Notes under the pieces: generated by a model
The model's input: the letters and a program-made list of their open reading frames with translations, nothing else
Databases searched by the model: none
Told to the model about the DNA's origin: nothing
Translations under genes and position numbers: made by a program
Assembly (NCBI RefSeq): GCF_023700755.1
Contig: NZ_JAMKOJ010000008.1
Coordinates: forward strand, 175,227-239,226
Reading direction: 5' to 3'
Length of the DNA: 64,000 nucleotides
Source: Allorhizobium sonneratiae
GTDB taxonomy: Bacteria > Pseudomonadota > Alphaproteobacteria > Rhizobiales > Rhizobiaceae
Shown: piece after piece, positions 57,737 through 64,000 of the stretch
Numbering within the stretch: position 1 is the first letter of the stretch
Layout of the letters: every line of letters starts with the position of its first letter

Positions 57737-59050
57737 TCAGTTGTCGCCCATGGGCTTTCGCACCAGCACGAGATAGCTGCACGCGCCAATGAAGGCAAAG
57801 GCCGCGCCTGTCAGTAGCGCTGGCACAAAAGAGGAATATTCCGCGATAAAGCCGGTCAGGATCGGAGCGAGCGATCCACCGAGAAAACCGCCGAAATTCT
57901 GTAGCGAACCGAGAGAGGCAACACGGTTTTTCGGCGCGACCGCCGTGACCAGCGCCCAGGAGCAGGCCGAGGCGGCATTGGTCAGGAAGATGACCACGGA
58001 AATGCAGAAAACCGCGATGTCGTTATCCTTCACCAGCGCTGCCGGTACCGTAAAGGCGGCCATGCCCAGCATGGCAACGACAACCGGAATGCGGCGGCCA
58101 AGCACGGGCGAGCCTTCGGTTTTCTTGATGATCTTGTCCGACAGCCAGCCGGCCATCAGGCAACCGATAAAGCCACAGAAGAAGGGAACAGACGCCATGA
58201 AGCCGCTGCGGGCAAGGCTCATATGACGTTCATTGACCAGATAGGATGGCAGCCAGCTCAGATAGACCCAGTTGAGATAGACATTGCCGAAATAGCCGAT
58301 GATCATGCCCCAGGTGGCGCGATGGGAAAACAGGTCCGCCCAGTCACCCAGCGTCACCTTCTGCTGCTTTTCCTCTGTTTCCGAGGAAAGATAGGCGCGT
58401 TCTTCGGCGGAAAGCGCCATGGTTTTTGGGTCGCGATAGAGCAGAAACCAGATGACAGCCATCACCATGCCAGCCGCACCGGTGATGATGAACACCCAGC
58501 GCCAGTCGAGAACGATCAGCAACTGGGTGAGGAGAAGCGGTGCAATGGCTGTGCCGAGCGGCGAGGCGGAATTGAAGATGCCGGTCGGCACGCCGCGCTT
58601 GCTCACCGGAAACCAGTTGCTGACAACGCGGGCGGCTGAGGGAAATTGTGGCGCTTCGCCAATGCCAAGCCCGATGCGGCTGAAAATGAACTGGGACAGC
58701 GAGGTGACAAAGCCGCCTGCCGCCTGCATCAGTGACCAGAAAATCAGGCCGAAACCCAGAAGACGGCGCGGCCCCAGCCGGTCGACCATCGCGCCGACCG
58801 GCAATTGCGCCAGTGCATAGCTCCAGGAAAACGCAGAAAGTAGCAGACCCATTTCCCCAAGTGACAGTCCCAGATCCTCCGCGATCCGGTGATTGGCAAC
58901 CGCCAACGTGCCGCGATCCATATAGTTGATCACCCCGGCCACCATCAGCAGGCTCAGCGACACAATTTGCATACGCTTTACCCGGGGCGGCGCCTTGGTG
59001 TCCGGCCTGTCCTTTATGATTGCAGTTTCCTGATTGATCATGGTGCTCAT
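57737..59050 (-). CDS. MFS transporter, anion:cation symporter type
   Basis: 437-residue, 12-helix major facilitator close to the hexuronate/galactonate (ACS) subfamily. Landmarks: NYMDRGTLAVANHRIAEDLGLS in helix 1, LPVGAMVDRLGPRRLLGFG (motif A), and RIGLGIGEAPQFPSAARVVSNWFPVSKRGVPTG in the first half. Probably imports the acidic sugar broken down by the adjacent aldolase. ATG 59050; first gene of the minus-strand operon, 291 bp from the divergent lacI-type gene. Confidence 0.92.
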   Translation of the reverse strand: MSTMINQETAIIKDRPDTKAPPRVKRMQIVSLSLLMVAGVINYMDRGTLAVANHRIAEDLGLSLGEMGLLLSAFSWSYALAQLPVGAMVDRLGPRRLLGFGLIFWSLMQAAGGFVTSLSQFIFSRIGLGIGEAPQFPSAARVVSNWFPVSKRGVPTGIFNSASPLGTAIAPLLLTQLLIVLDWRWVFIITGAAGMVMAVIWFLLYRDPKTMALSAEERAYLSSETEEKQQKVTLGDWADLFSHRATWGMIIGYFGNVYLNWVYLSWLPSYLVNERHMSLARSGFMASVPFFCGFIGCLMAGWLSDKIIKKTEGSPVLGRRIPVVVAMLGMAAFTVPAALVKDNDIAVFCISVVIFLTNAASACSWALVTAVAPKNRVASLGSLQNFGGFLGGSLAPILTGFIAEYSSFVPALLTGAAFAFIGACSYLVLVRKPMGDN

Positions 59051-59166
59051 TAGCCCTCTCCTCCTTGAATGACAGAACCATAGTGCGCGTCATGGCGGAT
59101 GCCGTTTGTCGGTTCTGTCAGAGCCTCCCACGCGGCAACCGGGCGCTCCTCCGCGCGGCTCACGTT

Positions 59167-59182
59167 ATGTAAGCGCTTACAT
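59167..59182. promoter_or_regulatory. LacI-family operator (perfect 16-bp palindrome)
   Basis: ATGTAAGC-GCTTACAT is a perfect palindrome with the central CG step typical of LacI/GalR operators. It lies between the divergent MFS and LacI-type genes (116 bp and 159 bp from their starts), so the regulator may control both directions. Confidence 0.8.
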
Positions 59183-59340
59183 GATCCGCTTTCATGAGGG
59201 TGTCAACGGGTGTACTCCATCAAAAAAGAGGGAGACCGGAATTAAATCGGTTAGATTTTTTTATCGCTTGCGTCGCGAACCATTCCAAGCGGATCGTCTT
59301 TACGCTACCAGACAGGCATGCGGTCAAGACGGGACGGGAC

Positions 59341-60420
59341 ATGACGGAAAACTCCGGTCAGCAGGAACAGGCGGCCCGGCGACTTCGCGAGGGCAGCGGT
59401 CGGGCAAAGCTGGAAGAGGTGGCGCATCTGGCCGGTGTGTCGACGGCGACTGTGTCGCGTGCCTATAACATGCCCGAAAAGGTCTCCTTGCAAACGCGTG
59501 AGAAGATATTTGCCGCCGCCAAGAGCGTCGGCTGGGTGCCCAATGCCGCGGGCAGGGCGCTGGCCTCCAATCGCAGCCATATTGCCGGGGTCATCATTCC
59601 GACGCTGGACAATGAAATTTTTTCCCATCAGGTCGGAGCCATGCAGCGTGTTTTTGCCGAGCATGGGCTGAACCTGTTGATCGCCTGCTCCAATTACAAT
59701 CCCGATCTTGGTTTGCAGCAGGCAATGGCCATGATCGAGCGCGGCGTGGAAGCCATGGCTCTGGCCGGTGAGACCCATCCGCCTGCTCTTTATGAGCATC
59801 TGGAGCGGCTCGCCATTCCCTATGTCCTGACCTATGCCTATCGTCCCGGTGCAGATCACGCCATGGTCGGTTTCGACAATGAAGCGGCCTTTGCCCGCAT
59901 GACCAACCATTTGATTGAGCTTGGACATCGGCGTTTTGCCGTTGTCATGCAGCCGAAAGACGATAACGACCGCGTCGAAGCCCGTCTGCGCGGTATTGAA
60001 AAAGCCCTGGCCTCTGCCGGTCTGTCGCTGGACGGGCAAAGCATGATGATCGGCAAGGCAAGTCTCGATTTCGGCATGGACTGTGCCGGAAGGCTTGCCG
60101 CTCTTCCAGTGCCCAGTCGGCCGACTGCGATTATATGCGGCAATGACACATTGGCCTTGGGGGTGCAGATGGGCATCGCCCGCGCCGGTTATCAAGTCCC
60201 GGAGGATTTTTCGGTGACCGGGTTCGACGATCTGGAATTATCCTCCCGAATTCGTCCGGCTCTGACAACCATGTTTGTCGATAACAGGCAGATCGGCAGG
60301 ATTGCCGCAGAACAACTTGTGACTTGCCTCACGGGGAAGAGCGACAGGCCGCAGTCTCATGAAGTGGCCGTCAGCTTGCGGTTGCGTGAGAGCACGGCAG
60401 CTCCCGCTCAGGAACCATAA
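59341..60420 (+). CDS. LacI-family transcriptional regulator
   Basis: 359 residues: N-terminal HTH with KLEEVAHLAGVSTATVSRAYNMPEKVSLQTREKIFAAAKSVGWVPNAAGRALASNRS (helix-turn-helix plus hinge) over about 22-75 and a periplasmic-binding-like effector domain behind it. I chose ATG 59341; upstream extension of the frame to 59194 includes the palindromic region's downstream side and lacks a ribosome binding site. Divergent from the MFS-aldolase-YhcH operon it probably represses; the effector is likely the imported sugar acid. A 15-bp inverted repeat follows at 60445-60487. Confidence 0.94.
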   Translation: MTENSGQQEQAARRLREGSGRAKLEEVAHLAGVSTATVSRAYNMPEKVSLQTREKIFAAAKSVGWVPNAAGRALASNRSHIAGVIIPTLDNEIFSHQVGAMQRVFAEHGLNLLIACSNYNPDLGLQQAMAMIERGVEAMALAGETHPPALYEHLERLAIPYVLTYAYRPGADHAMVGFDNEAAFARMTNHLIELGHRRFAVVMQPKDDNDRVEARLRGIEKALASAGLSLDGQSMMIGKASLDFGMDCAGRLAALPVPSRPTAIICGNDTLALGVQMGIARAGYQVPEDFSVTGFDDLELSSRIRPALTTMFVDNRQIGRIAAEQLVTCLTGKSDRPQSHEVAVSLRLRESTAAPAQEP

Positions 60421-60444
60421 AGCACGCTTCTCGCCTTGAAGAGG

Positions 60445-60487
60445 TTTCGAATATCTCAAATACATCTGCGGCTTGAGATATTCGAAA
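60445..60487. terminator. 15-bp inverted repeat between lacI-type gene and chemoreceptor
   Basis: TTTCGAATATCTCAA (60445-60459) pairs perfectly with 60473-60487, loop 13 nt, between convergent genes. T-runs are short, so termination strength is uncertain. Confidence 0.6.
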
Positions 60488-60523
60488 AAGGAATGCCAAG
60501 AGTGATATTCAATAACACTCGAT

Positions 60524-62428
60524 TTATGCAGCTCTTTGTCTCAGGTTCTTCTGGCCCTCACCGTTTTCCAGCCGGAACTGGTCAAGCTGAACCTGTAGAT
60601 GTTGCGCTTCCTGCGCCAGAACCTGACTGGCGGCGGTTGTTTCTTCCACCATGGCGGCGTTCTGCTGTGTCATCTGGTCCATCTGGTTGACGGCGGTGTT
60701 GATTTCGGCAAGGGCCGTTGACTGTTCTTCCGATGCCTTGGCAATGCCGACGACATGACCATTCACGTCGTTGACCAGCTTGACGATTTCATTGAGTGCA
60801 TCGCCGGTGGAGAGCACCAGCGATACACCGCTTTTGACATGGTCGCCCGAGGTGTTGATCAGGCTCTTGATGTCCTTGGCGGCGTTGGCGGAGCGTTGCG
60901 CCAGTTCGCGCACTTCCTGCGCCACGACGGCAAAGCCACGTCCGGCCTCACCGGCACGGGCTGCCTCGACACCCGCATTCAGCGCCAGAAGATTGGTTTG
61001 GAAGGCAATTTCGTCGATGACCGAGATGATCTGGCCGATCTTTTCCGAGGATTGTTCGATCTTGCCCATGGCGTCGATGGCATTCTTGACGATTTCGCCG
61101 GATTTGCCAGCGCTGTTCATGGTCTTTTCCACAAGGCTGCTGGCCTCACGCGCCTGACCAGTGGAGGTGCGTACCGTGGTGGTGATCTCTTCGAGTGCTG
61201 CGGCAGTTTCCTCAAGCGATGCGGCCTGCTGCTCCGTGCGCCGGGCAAGCTGGTTGGCGGCTGAACTCAGCTCACCGGAATTTCCGGTGATAACGCCCGA
61301 CGCATTACGGATAGCCTGCATGGTCTGGCGGAGCGTCTGCATCGTGTGATTGACATTAGTTTGCAGCTCGGCAAACGCTCCCTCGAAGGTGCCCATCATA
61401 TTCTGGCTGAGATCGGAAACGGCAAGGGCGGCAATCACGCGGCGCACCTCGGCAATACCGCGATCGACGCTGTCCACCAGCGTATTGACGCTTTCGGCAA
61501 AGCGTTGCAGATCGGCATCCTCATAGGTTTTGCTGATCCGCTGGGTAAAATCGCCCTTGGCGGCGGCGGAAACGATGGTGCTGATGCTGGACTGAAGATC
61601 GCTGCTCTGCTTTTGCAGGGCCGCTTCCTGCGCTTCCAGCTCCAGCATGTGTTGGCGATTGGCGCGGAAGATATCCAGCGTCCGTGCCATTTCGCCGATC
61701 TCGTCACCGCGGTCCGTGCCGGCGATGGTTTCGTTGAGGTCTCCAGCGGCAAGCCGGCTCATTGTGGCGGTGAGCCGACGCAACGGCATGGCAATGCCGC
61801 GCCGGGCCAGGATCGTGCTGATTGTCATGCCGATAGCAAGGCAGATTCCAGCCGTTGCCATGAGCACGATCATGGTCGTCCGTGCCTTGTCGATTGCCTC
61901 GGCCCGCGCAGCAGACAGAGTCTTTGCCGAATAGTTGCTGTAGACCTTGACGGCAGCCGTCACGGTCTTTTGCCCGTCAAGCGCCTTGTCCAGCGCCTTG
62001 CGCATCACGACAGGGTCCTTGCCCTGATCTGTCCCCGCAATCCTGACCATCCCTCGGATCGTGTCGAAATAGTCAGCGAGCGTGGTACGGATATCCTGAA
62101 GCTGTTTTTGTTCGTTTGCGTCGGCGGTGGAGGCGATCTTGGGCAGACGGGCCAGCATTTCTGCTGCGCGCTTTTCCGTTTCCTTGGCAAAATCCGCCGC
62201 CTTGTCCGGCTCCTGGGCCAGTTGATAGGTCATGCGGCTTATGGCGATGATGTCGATACGCAGATCCATGGCTTCGCGGGCCACTTCTTCGCGCGCACCT
62301 GTGTTTTGCAGGGAAGAGCCAAGCGATAGCAGACCGAGGCCGCCAGCTCCCGCAATCGCCAGGGCAACAAAGCCCATCATAACGACAACAAAACTGATTT
62401 TTTTCAAAATTGACAGATTATTGATCAT
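60524..62428 (-). CDS. Methyl-accepting chemotaxis protein
   Basis: 634-residue transmembrane chemoreceptor. TM1 about residues 10-35, periplasmic helical sensor about 36-190, TM2 about 195-215, HAMP ([21 protein letters not shown]), a second HAMP-like segment about 275-330, then the signalling domain with the hairpin tip [43 protein letters not shown]. No C-terminal CheR pentapeptide (ends LRQRAA). I chose ATG 62428 with GAGAGGG upstream; the frame runs 13 codons earlier. Ligand unknown. Confidence 0.93.
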   Translation of the reverse strand: MINNLSILKKISFVVVMMGFVALAIAGAGGLGLLSLGSSLQNTGAREEVAREAMDLRIDIIAISRMTYQLAQEPDKAADFAKETEKRAAEMLARLPKIASTADANEQKQLQDIRTTLADYFDTIRGMVRIAGTDQGKDPVVMRKALDKALDGQKTVTAAVKVYSNYSAKTLSAARAEAIDKARTTMIVLMATAGICLAIGMTISTILARRGIAMPLRRLTATMSRLAAGDLNETIAGTDRGDEIGEMARTLDIFRANRQHMLELEAQEAALQKQSSDLQSSISTIVSAAAKGDFTQRISKTYEDADLQRFAESVNTLVDSVDRGIAEVRRVIAALAVSDLSQNMMGTFEGAFAELQTNVNHTMQTLRQTMQAIRNASGVITGNSGELSSAANQLARRTEQQAASLEETAAALEEITTTVRTSTGQAREASSLVEKTMNSAGKSGEIVKNAIDAMGKIEQSSEKIGQIISVIDEIAFQTNLLALNAGVEAARAGEAGRGFAVVAQEVRELAQRSANAAKDIKSLINTSGDHVKSGVSLVLSTGDALNEIVKLVNDVNGHVVGIAKASEEQSTALAEINTAVNQMDQMTQQNAAMVEETTAASQVLAQEAQHLQVQLDQFRLENGEGQKNLRQRAA

Positions 62429-62980
62429 CACAAGCCCTCTCGCCCACATCTTATGGTGCCCTGACACTCCATTGTCGTGACATTGTTGGTTTTCAGTTAA
62501 GTGCCATCTTAGGGAAAAGGAGTTAACATTCCCCCTGTTTTAGGGGTGAAACGCAGAAGCACGTGAAGCTTTGCCGAGATGATTCGGCCCTTTGCCAACC
62601 TAGATAGAGTGCGAAAGGGGCAAGCTTGTTCTCCACACCATTATCGGGCTGCGGCAAATCGGACAGTGGAAAAAAATCTCTTTATTTTGCATTAACCATC
62701 AAGCTTTGGGCCCAAGTCTCTGAATTCCCTAGGCTAGAGGCTTTCCCCGTTTTCCACAGCTCTCAGACACAAGATGTAGGGTTAATGAATTGGCAACAAA
62801 CCAGCCCTTGACGGCGCGCTCTGTTCCGCGATTAATGAAACTTATGTTGCGGCGGCGGCTGAACCGGAAGACCTGAACAAGGCCGGTTCTGAAATTCAGC
62901 GGACAGGTTCTGAATGACATCGGTGAGGCGGATGCGCTTGACCGGGACGGGGACCTTGCGTGGAATTTAAGCCAATTGCC

Positions 62981-62996
62981 ACACAATGTGATTGGT
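62981..62996 (+). promoter_or_regulatory. Candidate NrdR box 1 upstream of nrdJ
   Basis: ACACAATGTGATTGGT matches 11 of 16 positions of the NrdR consensus ACACWATATATWGTGT, with the left half exact. It lies exactly 31 bp upstream of box 2 (start to start), the spacing NrdR pairs require. Confidence 0.5.
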
Positions 62997-63011
62997 AATA
63001 ACAAGCTGTGG

Positions 63012-63027
63012 ATACTATATTTTGTAT
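63012..63027 (+). promoter_or_regulatory. Candidate NrdR box 2 upstream of nrdJ
   Basis: ATACTATATTTTGTAT matches 13 of 16 positions of the NrdR consensus. A TTGGTA (62992) and TACTAT (63014) pair with a 16-bp spacer could be the -35 and -10, so the boxes would cover the promoter. Confidence 0.6.
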
Positions 63028-63182
63028 TTGCGAACGCGCCAATCACAACATAAAGAGCGAAACCATCATGATGATTGGCCTCGCTTGTTAGACGAGCGAA
63101 CCAGCGGCTGCCGGTGAAACGGCATGGCCCATCCCTTTTTGCGCCTTTTTTGAGGGCGCCCAGTTGAACGAGGACAATTGAG

Positions 63183-64000
63183 ATGCGCATTGAACGTCGT
63201 TTCACCAAGGCTGGGCAGTCTGCCTATGCTCAGATCGAATTCCGCAAGGGGATCAGTGAAATCAAGAATCCGGACGGTTCGATCGTCTTCCGGCTGGCCG
63301 ATATCGATGTTCCGGCGCAGTTCAGCCAGGTGGCGACCGATGTTCTGGCGCAGAAATATTTCCGCAAGGCGGGCGTACCGAAAATTCTGAAAAAGGTTGA
63401 GGAAAACGACGTTCCCTCCTTCCTGTGGCGGTCGGTTGCCGATGAAAAGGCAATGAAGGACCTGCCCGAAGAGGAACGTTACGGTTCGGAAACCGATGCG
63501 CGTCAGGTTTTCGATCGTCTGGCCGGCACCTGGACCTATTGGGGCTGGAAGGGCAAATATTTCACCTCGGAAGAGGATGCGATGGCCTTCCGCGACGAGC
63601 TTGCCTATATGCTCGCCACCCAGCGCGTGGCTCCCAACAGCCCGCAATGGTTCAACACCGGCCTGCACTGGGCCTATGGCATTGACGGTCCGGGGCAGGG
63701 CCATTTCTATGTCGATCCCTTCACCGGCAAGCTCACCAAGTCCAAGTCGGCCTATGAGCATCCGCAGCCGCATGCCTGCTTCATCCAGTCCGTGGAAGAC
63801 GATCTGGTCAATGAAGGCGGCATCATGGATCTGTGGGTGCGCGAAGCCCGCCTGTTCAAATACGGCTCCGGCACCGGCTCCAACTTCTCGCTGCTGCGCG
63901 GCGAGGGCGAAAAGCTGTCGGGCGGCGGCCGTTCCTCGGGCCTGATGAGCTTCCTGAAGATCGGTGACCGGGCAGCCGGTGCGATCAAATCGGGTGGCAC
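63183..64000 (+). CDS. nrdJ: Vitamin B12-dependent (class II) ribonucleotide reductase, 5' part
   Basis: Partial gene running off the window end; 272 residues visible of a family of roughly 1,200. N-terminus MRIERRFTKAGQSAYAQIEF, then the conserved YWGWKGKYFTSEEDAMAFRDEL, APNSPQWFNTGLHWAYGI, HACFIQSVEDDL and FKYGSGTGSNFSLLRG, typical of the large NrdJ (long) subfamily. The protein reduces ribonucleotides using adenosylcobalamin and needs no oxygen. ATG 63183 follows GAGGACAATTG. NrdR boxes upstream suggest dATP/ATP-responsive repression. cobQ in the same window supports B12 synthesis. Confidence 0.95.
   Translation, partial: MRIERRFTKAGQSAYAQIEFRKGISEIKNPDGSIVFRLADIDVPAQFSQVATDVLAQKYFRKAGVPKILKKVEENDVPSFLWRSVADEKAMKDLPEEERYGSETDARQVFDRLAGTWTYWGWKGKYFTSEEDAMAFRDELAYMLATQRVAPNSPQWFNTGLHWAYGIDGPGQGHFYVDPFTGKLTKSKSAYEHPQPHACFIQSVEDDLVNEGGIMDLWVREARLFKYGSGTGSNFSLLRGEGEKLSGGGRSSGLMSFLKIGDRAAGAIKSGG

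Larger units (their letters stand above)
62429..63182. other. Long intergenic region upstream of nrdJ
   Basis: A 754-bp gap between divergent genes. It holds two NrdR-like boxes and a likely promoter near its nrdJ end. Stretches around 62560-62800 and 62830-62940 contain open frames without ribosome binding sites or recognisable domains. I saw no cobalamin riboswitch B12 box. Confidence 0.55.

Noticed and set aside
62429..63182. Cobalamin riboswitch at nrdJ
   Set aside because: No B12-box-like sequence seen on the plus strand.
62729..63208. 159-codon minus-strand frame upstream of nrdJ
   Set aside because: Ser/Arg-rich, no ribosome binding site, overlaps the NrdR boxes and promoter.

Overview
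The window is a contiguous, gene-dense piece of an alphaproteobacterial chromosome, most likely from the Rhizobiaceae (Agrobacterium/Rhizobium/Allorhizobium type). I base this on phosphatidylcholine synthase (Pcs), a bacterial transglutaminase-like cysteine protease, a LexA whose own promoter carries the alphaproteobacterial GTTC-N7-GTTC box, the moeA-moaC-trpC-trpD-ppiD block, DUF1489 and DUF502 proteins, and a B12-dependent ribonucleotide reductase next to B12 synthesis (cobQ). Enolase, citrate synthase, glmU, glmS, kdsA and three tRNAs point to the main chromosome. I see no insertion sequence, prophage or CRISPR array.

Layout. 1-3176: envelope genes on the minus strand (DD-carboxypeptidase, a one-TM protein, a transglutaminase-like protease). 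3813-7489: L-serine dehydratase, DUF1489, an entericidin-like lipoprotein, a 51-residue peptide and an orphan ParA/VirC1-type ATPase. 7697-14622: the most unusual stretch, with a phosphodiester-glycosidase-like (DUF2233) exoprotein, two SPINDLY/GT41 O-GlcNAc-transferase-like proteins, a small helical protein between them, and a divergent tandem pair of GT-A-like proteins. 14691-23920: cobQ, PAP2 phosphatase, moeA-moaC-trpC-trpD-ppiD, gltA. 24278-27629: comEC and lexA, convergent and overlapping. 27908-32263: an exported UbiC-like protein, a VOC protein, kdsA, eno, gloA. 32549-36183: double cold-shock-domain protein, DUF192, tRNA-Pro, OsmC, gamma-carbonic anhydrase, PagL-like protein, a lipoprotein. 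36218-38526: purQ, purS, purC and tRNA-Lys. 38706-41631: ccdA, a UbiH-type hydroxylase, pcs. 41819-46496: a complete BMP-type ABC transporter. 46574-52776: pentapeptide protein, glmU, glmS, DUF502, phytase-like esterase. 52777-53423: an AT-rich islet beside tRNA-Leu. 53612-56112: CinA/MoaB-type protein, universal stress protein, gpt. 56176-60420: a LacI-controlled aldolase/MFS/YhcH catabolic operon. 60524-64000: a chemoreceptor and the 5' part of nrdJ.

How the genes work together. GlmS and GlmU supply UDP-GlcNAc for peptidoglycan and LPS, and potentially for the two GT41 enzymes; KdsA supplies Kdo and the DD-carboxypeptidase trims the wall. MoeA/MoaC make molybdenum cofactor. PurC/S/Q belong to purine synthesis, and gpt does salvage. 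Several regulatory sites can be read directly: a LexA box at lexA (27679-27693), a perfect 16-bp LacI-type operator (59167-59182), two NrdR-like boxes exactly 31 bp apart before nrdJ (62981 and 63012), an FNR/FixK-like box before the universal stress gene (54409-54422), and a Pho-box-like site before the phytase-like gene (51193-51210).

The best candidate for an undescribed system is the 7.7-14.6 kb locus. It could be a protein O-glycosylation cassette (two TPR-GT41 writers, two GT-A-like enzymes, a small accessory protein) next to a predicted GlcNAc-phosphodiester hydrolase. That is inference from family membership and layout, not demonstrated function.
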